From Macrolepiota albuminosa (lineage: Eukaryota; Basidiomycota; Agaricomycetes; Agaricales; Agaricaceae), in contig JAMWFC010000020.1 in the NCBI GenBank assembly GCA_027475525.1, positions 248,001 through 312,000 on the forward strand: a stretch of 64,000 bases of DNA, read 5' to 3'. Shown piece after piece: positions 49,741 to 61,726 of this stretch. Both the position numbers and the translations under genes were made by a program. The notes beneath the pieces were generated by a model that had not been told where the DNA came from, ran no database searches, and saw nothing but the letters and a program-made list of their open reading frames with translations. Positions within the stretch are counted from its first letter, which is position 1. Each line of letters opens with the position of its first letter.

Positions 49741-49925
49741 ATTATTTTACTTCTATCTATACTTACTTTATGGCCTATAGTCTTAACTCTATTTTGTATA
49801 CTCTCAAGTCATTTATGGCTGTCTTTACCCACCATTGAGACACCTGAGTTGAGAAGATTTAGTGTCACAGGACCTTGCTAGATTACTTTGGCTTGGTGAA
49901 AGACTCTGTATACAGGAGATTGTGG

Positions 49926-50390
49926 TACAATTATAGACAAGCAAAGTCAAATAAGTTGCTATCTCAGGAATAGGGATTTATTTAGCCTAACTAAGTACAG
50001 AATCAGACTCAGAATGTTGAAATAAGCCTAAAAACACATCTCCAAAGTTTTTTCCATGAGAAATTGAGTACAGCCAAAATTTTGATCAATTTCATGCATT
50101 TTCTAAGGTGGAGGCCAAAGCTTCCAGATGCATCAGAATAGCCTTTGAAATGGTATAGTCATGGACAAGCAAAATCCTTTAATTTGATATCTCTGAAACA
50201 ATAATTTTTGAGTAAAACTAAGTACAGAATCAGACTTAAAATGCTAAAATATGTCTAAAAACACATCTTTCAACTTTTTCCTATAAGAAATTAAGTATGA
50301 CTAAATTTTTAGTCAATTTTATATGTCTTTTGAAGGAGAGGCCAAGGCTTTCAAGTGCATCAGAACAGCCCTTGAAATGGTACGATGACC
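49926..50390. repeat. Diverged tandem repeat, period about 227 bp
   Basis: Two units, plus the start of a third, share TGGTA..GT.ATGGACAAGCAAA, CTAAGTACAGAATCAGACT and GAGGCCAA(A/G)GCTTCCAG-type blocks. The units have clearly diverged, so this is unlike the exact 77-bp duplications. Confidence 0.7.
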
Positions 50391-50635
50391 CTTATATTTT
50401 TGCACAGCCCATGCAGCAGCTCTTTCTGTCAAGCCAAGTTGGTATGCATGCAAGAATTGCCAAGATCAGTTTGCAAACCTGCATATAACATTGGTTGGAC
50501 ATGTATCAAGTGCTTCAATAGCAGCTTGCTTTGAACTCTTGAAGGATGGCTTTGGGACTTGCTAATATCTATATTTTGCCCAGCTCCAATACTAGAATTC
50601 ACATTAGCATTCAATTATATGTGATAAATGACTAA

Positions 50636-51640
50636 TCATACCATTTCAATTGAATTAAGCTCACAATGAAATTTAGGTAAGAAGATGCATTTATGACCAG
50701 CTACATGGACAATTATCTCAAACATATAGATTTGGTTTGCAAAGTCATCTTGCTGACTCAAAAGCCTTGCCATACAGTAATTGGTATTATTCCAGAGGCA
50801 CACAGAAGACCACTTGGCTTTTATATTAAAAACATCAAAGCCACATTCTTCAAGAGTCTGTTGGAGTCCTTTAGCCTTGCCCTTATCAGTTACCATCTTC
50901 TGGATCTGTCCATGGTAGCAGGGATCAGAATTATTATCAGGAATAATAGTATCCTTTTGTTTGCATTGTTTTCCTCTATTGCCTTTGTTCATCTCAAAGG
51001 CTTTGAGAGAATCTGGAGGAAGACATGCATGTCCTGATGATTGATCAAAGATGAAGAGGGCTTGACATCCTAGATGAGCTTCTTTCAAATGTAGGAATAG
51101 CTTGTGTTTTGAGCTGCATGTTCATCTGTACAACATCCCAGTATGGATCACCATTTGATCCAGAGTAATATCTATATAGACACCTTTTTGTGAAGTGATA
51201 CAATGCCAACCAAGTTTGAGAAGCCAATGTTGAGCAGTCCTTTTACAGAGTGGTTTCTTTGTTGTGACTCCAAGCTCTGGTAAGATTTTGGTATCAAGAG
51301 AATTTTTGAAATTCTGTAGTGTAATTGAGCCAACTTTCTGATTATTGAGCCATGAGCAAGCAGCTGCACAGATAGATTCATCCTTGAGTAGACTATGTGC
51401 ATTCTTGCTTCCACTTCATTTCTCCACAGGCAGCTGTTCAAAATCTGAGAGTGCCAAGGCAAGGCTCTAATACAACAGGCATAATAGGCTTGAGAGTTTG
51501 TTTTTTCATTCCATTGCTCTGCAATCTTTAGACTTGTTTCAATTTTCTTGTGACCTTTTGATTGCAAAGTTGCAAAATTATGCAGGATCAATAGCTGATT
51601 GATCTGGCCCAAGGTCCATGTTTTTTTCCTTTAAATCCTT
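50636..51640 (-). pseudogene. DDE-type transposase relic with internal deletion
   Basis: On the minus strand 51640-51172 reads as the N-terminal part (INQLLILHNFATLQ, then SLKIAEQWNEKTN..). Bases 51180-50636 read as the C-terminal catalytic part with QALFIFDQSSGHACLPPDSL, KAFEMNKGN, MARLLSQQDDF and HKCIFLPKFHCELNSIEM. The Asp of FDQSS and the Glu of CELNSIE are two residues of the presumed triad. The middle, including the first Asp, appears to be missing near 51170, and the gene stops just after the Glu block. The same family is better preserved at 61996-64000. Assignment is from recalled family pattern. Confidence 0.7.
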
Positions 51641-51869
51641 CTTGATTTGGTCTTGCAAGTCAGACCTTGGTCAGATCTCTAACTTTGCTGTGAATACATC
51701 ATGCATCTCTTCCTCCCATGATTCCATGCCAGTGTTATTTAGATCAAAACAGGGAGAGGGAAACACAGACTCTTGATGAATCTGGACATCATCAACACTG
51801 AGAAGAAGAGAGGACACAAACTCTTGGTGAGTCTGAACAGTTCCATCAAAACTGAGAGGAAAAGAGGAC

Positions 51870-52367
51870 TGTCAGGGGACTCTTTATTTCTTCCTTTTCT
51901 TACTCCTTATCTCTTCACTCTCCTTTCATTCATTCTCTTATTTCTTCTGACATTATTTCATTTTACTATTTTGATTCTTTCAACACTATCTGCTAGTACT
52001 ACTCTCAGCCCTTGAGGTGCTCTGCTTCTTTAGCTACCATTCAGACAAGTGTGGGCCCCTCAGCATCACTTCCAGACTGCTTATATAAGCCAGAGTTTGC
52101 CAGAGTTTGCCTCTTATTTGTGCAATTGTTTGTGTAGGCAATTTTTGAGTTTTTAAGGTTTTGTTGTACTGTACAGTTGTTTCCCATGCTTCAGAGGCCC
52201 CAGAAGCATCCAACCTGGCATAGGAAATCCCTAGACTTGTTCTCTTTGGATCTCCCTCTGCCAGGTGAGTAGCTATCATGATATTGTCAGTATATATTCT
52301 AATACACTTTGGATCTCCCTCTGCCAGCTGTGTTACTGAGCCACAGCCTCTAGAGGTCGCCCTTACA
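51870..52367 (+). mobile_element. Solo LTR, complete, target duplication AGGAC
   Basis: 498 bp from TGTCAGGGGACTC to GGTCGCCCTTACA, with an exact 5-bp repeat AGGAC at 51865-51869 and 52368-52372. It defines the ends of a family with five copies in this window, none with an internal region attached. Confidence 0.93.
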
Positions 52368-52716
52368 AGGACACAGACTCTTGATGGGTCTGAACAGTGT
52401 CTTCTACAGCTTCCTTTCCCTGGCTGGAAATACTGTGATCCTCAATTGCTATTTCTTTATAGTTATCAGAATGGACAGAGATCATGTCAACATCTGAACC
52501 AACAGATTTTCATCTCAACATCTGAGCTTGTAAATCCAGTAGTAATTTCCTGTGGCACTTCTCCTGTCTTCTTGTACATAAAACCAAATCTATCAAGACT
52601 TGTTTGGTTGTGTAACAAGCTTTGATAGCAATAACATATGCACTTAGATTTACTGCCTATATCTGGTCCTCATTTATACTTTGTAGGGTGCTCTTATACA
52701 TGAATCAAGTAAATAA

Positions 52717-53167
52717 TCAATTTATAGAATAATCATTTATCGTACCTTTATATTCTCTGATCTTCCTTAGATACTTCTTTCTGAGCTCTGCTGGTACCCA
52801 TCCCTCATCTCTAGGATTATCTCCATTAGCAATTGCAAGCTTCATCAACTTGATATGCCATGATTCAGTAGCAGTCATATCAATGCCATTATATTCAGGC
52901 CATCCCTCTGTCAAGACCTTCATATTCTCATTATCTAAGCCTACATTCTTTTTATTACTCTTCTGATCTTCTTTTCTCCAGCATGGCTTAAGGCTGTCTA
53001 GCTCCAAGAGAGGATCTCAGAATCATTGTCACTGATCTCTTGTAGTTTATTGATCTCATGTATTTCAGGTAATTGAGCACAATAAGGATTAGACTCAGTA
53101 GACTCCAAGGATTCGCCACTGATATTGTGCTTGGCCTTTGGCTTTTGACCATGACGAGATTCAGGCA
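52717..53167 (-). pseudogene. Hypothetical protein fragment, frameshifted
   Basis: Minus strand from ATG near 53167 (MPESRHGQKPKAKHNISG...) to a frameshift near 53000, then frame 53007-52717 containing LTEGWPEYNGIDMTATESW and ANGDNPRDEGWVPAEL. Composition is protein-like and charged, but I do not recognise the family. Its repeat context suggests a transposon-associated gene. Confidence 0.4.
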
Positions 53168-53829
53168 TGATACTGTTAAGAATCAGAAAGGATCTGAGCT
53201 AATCAGTGAGCATTAATGGTCAGATCATTTCTTTCATTTTAGCTCAACCTCTTGTTGATTCTTTCCCATAATCCAGGATCATGGTTGACTCAACGAAAGG
53301 AGTCGATTGCGCATTTTTTCACAATTTTTAAGATTTTTTCAGGTACGGCCAAAATTTTTAGAGTCATATCACCCCTCACCCCGTTCCAGACAAATCAGCT
53401 CCTGGAATACAGTTCCCCAAGGTCTTATTACAACGTTGATACGCTCAGAATGCATCTAATATATTGTGCAGATCATAAAAAATTCGGTCCCTCATATTAG
53501 CAGACTTTGCTTGTCCACGACGGTAAGCATTGCTAAAAATGGAAGGGTTTAGAAATTGAGACAGAAAAAGTAAGAATTACTGGTATATTCATCGCATCCA
53601 TCCCTTCCCGTTTTATAAACATACTTGGGGCATTGCTCAGAAATCAGAAACGAATCACTGGAGTCTGGATGATAGGTACATATATATGATCGTGTGTCAA
53701 TTATGACATTGATATAATACAGATACAACCATGGAATAAATATATGTAATGTCTTGTGACGTACAGTATGAAAGAATGGTAGCATAGCTAAACAAACCTT
53801 GATCCAATGTCTAGGGCTTATACATGATT
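53168..53829. other. Intergenic, no gene seen
   Basis: Short frames only. The stretch 53300-53520 shares some wording with the tandem repeat at 49926-50390 (GGCCAAAATTTTTAG, GACTTTGCTTGTCCA), so it may be a diverged unit. Confidence 0.4.
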
Positions 53830-55056
53830 TCAGGAATGAATGCGGGGAACATTGGAATAAATCAAAAGGTGCTGGAGATAGCTTCTGACTTGGTTCATAG
53901 TTATACGTCGGCGTGGTTCTTGTTCAAAACAGAGCAACATTAACTTCCATATCTGGTCGGTAATGGCTTGTACCCGAGGGCGCTGCGGTAACTCCCCTTG
54001 AGCGAGATGATAGACAACCGCAATATTACGCCTGATATGTGCCCACGGAACCTTTCCACTCAATACCTTGGTCCCACCGGTCAAATTACTACACATGATA
54101 AAGTTGAAGGTGCCTTACTTCAAGCATCGTCATCCCAAAGCTCCAGACATCTGTTTCAGGTGTTGAACTATCATATGAGACACCCTGGTCGTGTTCGTCG
54201 TGTTCATAGGGAGGATCGATGAACTCAGGTGCCAACCATCGTATATGGTCGCGGTCGCATTGATCCTCGGATGCTCCATAGGCTCGAGGCAGGTGTTCTA
54301 AGCCAATGTCGACCAACTTAGGCTCCCCGTGCTCATCGATGAATATATTTCCCTGCGGAACTCTGTCAGCATTTCAAGAGAGCGGATCAGCACCGAGTGA
54401 CTTACACCACGTATGGCCCCGTGTACGACAGGTGGATCTAGACTGTGCATAAATGCTAAAGCATCCGCAACTTTCAAAAGCTGGTTATGCAAAAAAAATA
54501 TGCTCAATATGGCGAAGGACTCGAGAAACTGCGGGTCCTTACGAGTAGCAAGGGGTTAGTTTTCGGTGTATGACGGATATACTGGTTAATGTCCATTCTA
54601 TATAGGGGGATGACGAGCGATGGCACTTTGCTCCAGCAGGGTGCTTCGACAAGTCCACAGAAGGATGAAATGTTCTTATGACCGGCTGCGGCACGATCCC
54701 AATCATGGAGCTTACTCCTGAGACGCTGCGGAGAAAATTAATATCGAGTGGACACGCAGACGACGCATGCATTGAGCCCGGAGAAGGTCGCTCACTGCGT
54801 AAAAGGCCTCTTGAAGCTTTTCGTCGAAGCTACTGCTATACCAGAATCTGACCCGTAGTGGAATGCCATTCATTTTTCCGTGGTAGTCCGAGCGATGGGC
54901 ATTCCCAGTGTACGCAATATCAGGGATCTCAAGTTTTTCAGCCCCTTCAAAAGGATAGACGGCGCCGTGCTTTCTGAAAGGTGTTCTCCAAGTATGGAAT
55001 TCATTAGTTATCAACTCAGAGGTTCCATCCTCGACCAAGTCGTTCCATGCTGGCAT
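53830..55056 (-). CDS. TKL-type kinase-like protein, predicted pseudokinase
   Basis: Five exons: 55056-54796, 54725-54543, 54480-54406, 54352-54119 and 54066-53830, with introns of 52-70 bp, giving 329 residues with all phases consistent. ATG 55056 (MPAWNDLVEDG) is the first in frame. The fold follows the tyrosine-kinase-like group expanded in mushrooms: HKNISSFCGLV, SLVIPLYRMDINQYI, LKVADALAFMHSLDPPVVHG, GGNIFIDEHGEPKLVDIGLE, WLAPEFI, DVWSFGMTMLE. Key residues are missing. The catalytic loop is HGAIRGGN with Ala for Asp, DFG reads DIG, and the VAIK-like segment reads PLRVRFW without Lys. I infer no phosphotransfer; it may still act as a scaffold. Confidence 0.82.
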
Positions 55057-56096
55057 ATTGCGAATGAGCTGACAAGATTCGTGGTCGAGACTAAAAGTGT
55101 AGATGGAAAGGGAAAAGAACGAAACGCCTGAACGGCTCAAAGTTTCGTTCCCTCGCTTTTATGTAGTGTGACACTGCTTACAAGTTCCATAAGAACCGCC
55201 AAATGTGCTCAGAGGGGAAGTGCCACAGTATATATGATAGAAATCGATCAAGCACCGAAAGACAGCGTATTGGTTAATTTATGGAAACTTTACTACTCGT
55301 AGCTTGAAGGTGTCACATAGCACAGGTCGCTGTAGTCACAAGGCCGTGGGGGGCAGTGAGGATGATCCGATCTGAATACAAAATCGTGTTGTTCACGTAT
55401 AAATGGTGTCACTCGAGTCAGACATCAGCCAGCGGCGACTCGAAGCATCCTTTGTAGGGTCTCCTTTGTTAAGGATCAGTCTCAGGAAAGAATCTATCAC
55501 CATCTTTCTGCCCAAATTGTTGTCAAATCGGTAGAACGAGAGTCAACATGTTGTGTGTGAGTTCAGAGAAATTGCGTCGCAGGAGCCGACAAGGAAATGA
55601 CTATGCTTGGCGATGATCAGTCGTTGAGAGGAAGTGCTCGAAGAAGAGTTTGAGTTCGGCAGAGGAGTCTGAGCTGGTTCGTCACGAGTCGACCCACCTC
55701 CCGATCACTGATGACATAATCACTCGCTATCTCCTTAGGCCAAAAGAAAATGGAAACTTCAGGGCTGTCTACGTAGGCTCTCAAGGTTTCGTATGATTTG
55801 TAAAGCTAATGTCTATCACTCTCTGTATAATGTCTTGATCGTGGTCAGCCCGGCTGTCTTGATTTATATTGCGCTAATTTCGGCGTTTGAAAGAGGAAGT
55901 CATGATCTCGCCGCACGAACCGATCCTTATATCACCGTGAGCGCAATTTGACTTTACTTTTTACGACCTGCCCCCGAACGCTGGACAGTGACAACCACAT
56001 TGGCGTGTTACGATCTGCGTCGGCCTCTGTCATACACGCATCTTTGAAGGTTTGACCTCGCTCCAGTTCTCCGGCCTGGGTCTTCGTTCTTTCAAG
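55057..56096. other. Intergenic region between divergent genes
   Basis: Holds the putative promoters of the pseudokinase (-) and the metacaspase (+). No gene, RNA or repeat could be supported. Confidence 0.5.
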
Positions 56097-58565
56097 ATGT
56101 GGGATTCCGATGGCGGTCAACACAAGGAAGATTCTCCGAGCCCACCTCTTCCAATGCAGATGCCAAGTCCAGGGTATAGTCTATTATTGTGCCAAGGAGT
56201 TGAACTGAGTTGTTTTCATCATGGTTAGCTTTTCGATGCCCGGGCCGTGAGTCCTCACAAGGAAAGATATTTTGACCCTTCTTCTAATAGTCCCCCGTGG
56301 TCACAGCCCACTAGGAGAATTTGGTCCGATGATTGGAGGTTTTGCACCTTCTTCATACTCACCCACAATGCCTGGTTTTGCACCACCGACTTACATGTAG
56401 GTTATCCTTTCGATTGACCTTTTGCATTGACCTTCAACTTTGGCGCCGCTTCAGCCTGCCACAGTAATGGAGACTTGCACAGAGACTAATGTTCAAGCGT
56501 ACTGACGCTTGTTCCTCCTCCAGATTTGAACGAACCTTGTACTACGGTCATAATGCTCCTTCAAGGCAACCATTCCCTGTAATTCCGTCTTACACGCCTC
56601 CCTATGTCAATCCACCGTTCCAGGCCGATGACTATCAGCGGACGCGTGCACACTCGTACTCTCACTCCCGTGCTCACCACTCCCACTCTCATTCTCACTC
56701 TCACTCTCACTCTCATTCGCATGTCCCTTCACATGTGCCTCCACCTGTGCTTCCACATCTCCCTCCCCCCCGACCCGCCCCGACAGCTCACAGCGCTAAA
56801 CCTCCAAAGAATTCGAGGCCTCCAACGCCATCCAAATACTCATCAGACAAGCCCCTGCCTCTACCTCCGAAATTGCCAAATAAAGTGCATCACAGCCAAT
56901 CGCTTGGTGCAATCCCCCATTTTCAGTACTCCAAGTGTACTGGCCGCAAGAAGGCGCTATGTGTACGTCGTCTTCCTGAAAACTTCTTCTTCCTTATGGG
57001 TGTGATGGTTTGTTTCGCTTATGCAGATTGGGATTAACTATCTGGGACAACAGAACGAACTTCGCGGATGCATCAACGATGCAAGACATGTTCGCGATTT
57101 CTTGATCAGTAAGGATTTTTCAGGCATTGTGATCTTTCCTACTCATCTGGTTACAGAGAATTGGGGATACAAATCAGGAGACATTGTGTTTTTATCAGAT
57201 GGTGCAATCAATCCGCGTCAGATACCAACACGACAGAACATCCTAGATGCGATGCGATGGCTCGTGCGCGGAGCTCAGCCCCATGACTCGCTTTTTTTTC
57301 ACTGTAAGATCCGTACTGGTTATGATCCGGACCCGTCATTATTCTTGACCTATTATAGATTCGGGTCATGGAGGGCAGACAAAGGATGTCAATGGAGACG
57401 AACTTGACGGATATGACGAAGGTATTTACTTAAACTTACTGTAGTTTGGTTCTTTTTCTCACGGAAGTTGGAAGTCATATTTCCTGTGGATTTCAAAAAA
57501 ACCGGACACATTATTGATGATGTTCGTGTCCTGAGCGACCTAACTTTGTATATTCATTCAGCTGACCGTGTTCCCAAATTAGGAGATGCATGATATCATG
57601 GTGAGTTCCGAAGGCGGTTGTATGGAGCAATTACTCAGTCGGGCTGATCAGGTGAAGCCTTTGCCAAGTGGGTGCCGGCTTACCGTAAGTGCCATGTGCA
57701 TACTTTGCGATTGCATATTTAGAAACTATCATTCTCTTCTCAGGCACTCTTTGACGTAAGTGAACTACATCAATAATTTTTTTCTCGCGAACTTTGATCA
57801 TGGTCGTTTTAGTGTTGCCATTCTGGGACTGTCTTGGGTAAGGTTTCCATTTCATCATTTCAATTTGACGCTGATTCAGGTACCGTAGATCTTCCGTACA
57901 TCGTGAGTACGCCTTTACTGCATCGATATTAGAGAGATGAATGTATAGTACTTAGTATTCTTCGCATGGCCGATTGAAGGGAAGCCACGTTACTGATCGC
58001 ATGAGGAAGCAGTTGACAACTCCTGCGGACGTGGTAAGAGCACAGGTAATATCCCACTAGTCCTCTGTTAATGAAACTTGCACCAGATATCCTGGTCTGG
58101 ATGCCAGGATGGTCAAACCAGTGCAGATACATTTGCAGGAGGTGTAGCTGTCGGGGCGATGAGCTATGTAAGTGATCACTAGTACACCTGGTGGCATACT
58201 CGTTTACGTATTCATCTGCAGGCCTTCATATTATCTCTAAGTACGTTGACTATCTGACAACACTAAATTTGGAATTAACGCTTTCACACCATAGCCCGAA
58301 ACCCCAAGCAGTCATACCAAGAGCTGCTTAGATCTGTGAGGTAATAATACCTTATAATTTGTTTGACAGGTCGAATTTTCTCATCTTAACACCTATAGGT
58401 TGATCCTGCATCCGAGGTTCAGTCAGAAACCACAGCTGGGAAGCTCCCATCATATCGTATGATTCCCGTATAATTAAGATACTCCACGATTTGATCATGC
58501 TGTATACAGGATACTTCCCTCCAGTTTCTTTTATGAGCTCTATCGAGGAGACTTCTGTGATATGA
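56097..58565 (+). CDS. Type I metacaspase
   Basis: Caspase-fold Cys protease (Arg/Lys specific by family) linked to stress and cell death. Nineteen exons fit: 56097-56173, 56229-56246, 56307-56396, 56524-56962, 57027-57108, 57157-57303, 57359-57421, 57475-57521, 57583-57600, 57652-57684, 57744-57755, 57813-57837, 57880-57902, 57956-58033, 58087-58167, 58222-58240, 58295-58340, 58399-58457, 58510-58565, about 470 residues. The prodomain is Pro-rich with an HSHSHSHS tract. The catalytic domain starts KCTGRKKALCIGINYLG. His lies in FFHYSGHGGQTKDVNGDE and Cys in FDCCHSGTVL. The last 18 residues look off-frame: a GGGG run at 58438-58441 may carry one extra base, and without it the end resembles the family (SSHHIDTSLQFLL) with a stop at 58536. 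Confidence 0.88.
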
Positions 58566-59621
58566 GTGAGTAATGCTGTACAGTGTAATGTTTTTCCCTT
58601 GAACAATATCTCCTCTCGTTACGCCTTCTTTTTATGGTTTGTTATATCCATGTTGTCTCACCTAGATACATTAGACTTCTTGTAATGAGACGATGTGTAG
58701 CGCCTCAAAGCGAATTGCGAAGCCATAACACTATGGACTGTCTATAATCCGATTATGAGATGGTGGATAGGCGGGGTGAGCCTATTATCTTCTATTCTAC
58801 ATATCAAGAACGGACTCTCGAGTGTCCTGAGAAATTCTCCAGAGATTGTCCATATCAACCTGATGCCCTAAGATTCAAGGTTTTGGTTTCCGTGCTTTCC
58901 CCGGTATTGTTTATGGATATACACAACAAAATCCACGTTGTTCGCCCGACAATTCTCTCTGAAACCGAGCTATTGTCCTCACAATGAAATACCCGTTTTC
59001 TAGTCATAGCGGAGTCGAGTCTTTTTGCTCTTGGTCATACCAGAATAGATGTGCGCAACTCGAGCTCACCCCAGCTCTGTCAATGAAATTTGGAAAGGTT
59101 TACCATCCAGCCCTGGAGTATGAGCCACCGTTTTACTCGCCTCATAACTAGTATATAGAAACATCATTCCCTTTATAAAGGCTTGCTGAAGCAGAAGAAG
59201 ACTTGGATTATGCCTTTCCATTGTTGATCGACACACGCTAACCGCTCGAGGGATAGAGGTCTTGACTTGGGACGTTGAATGTTTCCTTGACTTCACAACT
59301 TCATAGCTCCCGAGCGTACAGACAACTGTGTATGCAAAAACTAGACATTCCTCTTGATAATTATCCCAAGTTACTCCAACTAGAACAGTAAAATCAGCCA
59401 TATATATTACTACCTTAATGTGCTGTAGATTGTACTTCTGTAAAGTCGATATTGAAATTGTGCAGATCAAACTTCATTTTACTCCTTAAAGAACTGTCCT
59501 CGGGCTGCAAGTCGGTTTGTCCATGGATAGATTTGGAAGGGGTAGAACTTCATTGAGAATCCCAAGTCTTTCAATCATCGCATCGCTCTGGATGCAAACA
59601 TCTGAGACGATGGCCCAAAAT
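58566..59621. other. Intergenic region, no confident gene
   Basis: A 75-codon plus frame at 58760-58987 and a 134-codon minus frame at 59066-59470 have no recognisable domain or supporting splice context. I leave both uncalled. Confidence 0.4.
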
Positions 59622-61121
59622 TCAAACAACAGTCCCAGTTTCTCTCTTATGTTCTGAATTTTCGTCGATGTCCGACCGGTCGAGGTCAACCATAGCAATC
59701 CCACTGTGATGTTCATGGCCTAGTTGATTTGTAGAAGAGCCTCCTACGGTGACTTCTTCACTTCGTTCTGCAGAAGATTCGCCGGTCCGAAACCTCATCG
59801 TGGTAGACTCAAGGCCCTTGGATATTTCACGTGTATCCCACAACGATTTGTGCATCCTTACAAGGATAATGATGACGGTTGGATACATTCCCTGGTATGC
59901 CGTGGTAAAACGAGTGTAATTTATACAAGGACTCGGACTAACCATTGCCTGCTGAATTATCGCGTTGACGACGTTGAAGGCGAATAATCCTGCTGGTGAC
60001 AACGGTGCCTTATATATCGGCACGGCTTGTAAGGTCTATGACTCCAACTGTGTCTTCAAGCGAGATTAAGAACGGAAAAATCACATACATAGATTACAAT
60101 ATAGACAAAGCCTGATTCGATCAAAAGCGTGAGGACCTTTTCTACTGCGGTCTTTCGACGTGCATTCCCAAGGTACTTTGTCATCAGTTTTCGATGGAGC
60201 CTATTCGGAAATTGTGTTAAGATCAAGAAGGCTTCGTAGGTAATTCGCTATTAGCCTCACCATGCCTTATATGCAACGAGGAAAGTGCAGAATATATTGG
60301 TCACGTACGAGAGGGTATAACTTGAAAGGTCTGCATGAGCACACTTCTCTGCACCTACGGAAGCGGCGGTTGGTGTGAGATCATTAATTGCCCAATGAGT
60401 CTGCACATCACAACCCAGTTCATAAAGGCCAGCAGCTGTAGTAAAACACGAAAGAATGAAACATTGTTAAAAGATAGTACTATAAAGACTTGAAACTGAC
60501 CGAGTGAACCAAGCCAAGTCCCGATAGGAATGAAAAGCCATATTCTCTGCCTTTTATAGATTGTCCATGTTCTCCATACGACCACCGAGTCACCAAGGAT
60601 CAGCTGTAATCACGAGATCAGCACGCTTAACCCCAATAGCACTCTATAGACAGCTTCACCATGAAGATGAACAGCATTTCTCCAGTCCAAGTCAATTTCT
60701 TCAGCTGGTCATTAGCTCGATCGAGTTTTTCCTGCAGAGGCTGATCTGCATTGTTAACCATGATGATTTGTATGCGTCTAATAAGGTCCGAAGCATCAAT
60801 GGACAAGAATATAGTTCCACCAAAGAACATAAGAATTGTTACGGCCAGAAGGCATATGCTCGAAATCCGAGATTTTACCCCATGATGGCTGGGAAACCCG
60901 TTAGAAAAAGCTAGGTGTTCGAGGTACCACGACTTACTAGAAAATCCCGACTAGAAACGTTATCAGAATGAAATATACTCCTTCAAGTAACGTGAGAATT
61001 GGTGTGTTGGCATAATCTGTAGAACACCCATACCATAACAAACTGCTCCTGCAATAACACGAGCGACCTTCAAGTTGAAGTCCTGTCCGACTTCTGCGAA
61101 GACATCTGTTTTACTCGACAT
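59622..61121 (-). CDS. Multi-transmembrane protein of a basidiomycete-wide uncharacterised family
   Basis: Minus-strand gene with several exons. From ATG 61121 (MSSKTDVFAEVGQDFNLKVARV...), later exons give LAVTILMFFGGTIFLSIDAS, then NAQ-type loop residues and LTWTGEMLFIFM (60880-60650). Next come LILGDSVVVWRTWTIYKRQR then IWLFIPIGTWLGSL (60610-60500), and VEKVLTLLIESGFVYIVIYV (about 60150). Last is APLSPAGLFAFNVVNAIIQQ then GMYPTVIIILVRMHKSL (60020-59870), with a polar tail ending at 59622. The order (SDxxVxxRxWxxY...W, LLIESGxxY, GxYPTxIIxLV) matches a seven-TM-like family abundant in mushrooms, usually of unknown role. The N-terminal exon borders were not resolved. Confidence 0.72.
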
Positions 61122-61523
61122 GAAAGGGAAGCGACGTTGAGACTTCTTGTCGGCTACAAGGCGACTATTTGTATCAGGTGGGCATGTGCTCTTGATGGCC
61201 AACGTTATTCGGGTTAAAGATACCGCCGAAGCACAATTGGCAGTTGATAGATACAGCTCGAGCAGTTTGATTTCAAGGACGACGTTGGCCAATCTACACA
61301 ATTTCGCAGCACAGAGAAGTCCAATATCGCCTATATAAGACGACTGGCTTGGAAGATTTGAAGCTTCATGTATGAGTTGTTGAAAAGACTTGCACGGGAG
61401 ACCTTCGGATAACGTTGCTCAAATGTGATGTCGAGAGCAAGTGCGTAAAATTGCCTTGTCAATCATACTTCTTGACTGCAATGTGTCATCTGTCATCTGT
61501 CACCAAAGGAGTTCATGTACAGT

Positions 61524-61726
61524 CACTGCTGGCACTGGAAGATGTTTCCATTGGAAAAAGTATAAAAGAAACATGTTATACCATTTCCAAAGTGCCAATT
61601 TCAGATAGAAAAAGGAACTTTGCTTTGTTTAAAGACTTTTTCTGTCAGGAATTGGCACGTGGGAAATGGTATAACATGTTTCTTTTACACTTTTTCTAAT
61701 GGAAACATCTTTCACTGCCAGCAGTG
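61524..61726. mobile_element. Foldback MITE
   Basis: 203 bp that fold on themselves. About 90 bp of terminal inverted repeat starts CACTGCTGGCA (61524-61534) and ends TGCCAGCAGTG (61716-61726), with few mismatches through GATGTTTCCATT and GAAACATGTTATACCATTTC. It is flanked by AGT on both sides (61521-61523 and 61727-61729), a possible 3-bp target duplication. CACTG termini plus 3 bp would suit a CACTA-like element; this is inference. Confidence 0.85.

Noticed and set aside
49926..50390. A fifth possible assembly duplication
   Set aside because: The ~227-bp units differ at many positions, so this is an old genomic repeat and not an unmerged contig overlap.
56097..56173. First metacaspase exon is also 77 bp long
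   Set aside because: It is a single-copy exon between a start codon and a donor site, not a repeat; the length match is coincidence.
57021..57407. Single long frame through the metacaspase catalytic region
   Set aside because: It reads through introns 57109-57156 and 57304-57358. Removing them restores DFLIKNWGYKSGDIV and the HYSGHGG active-site block.
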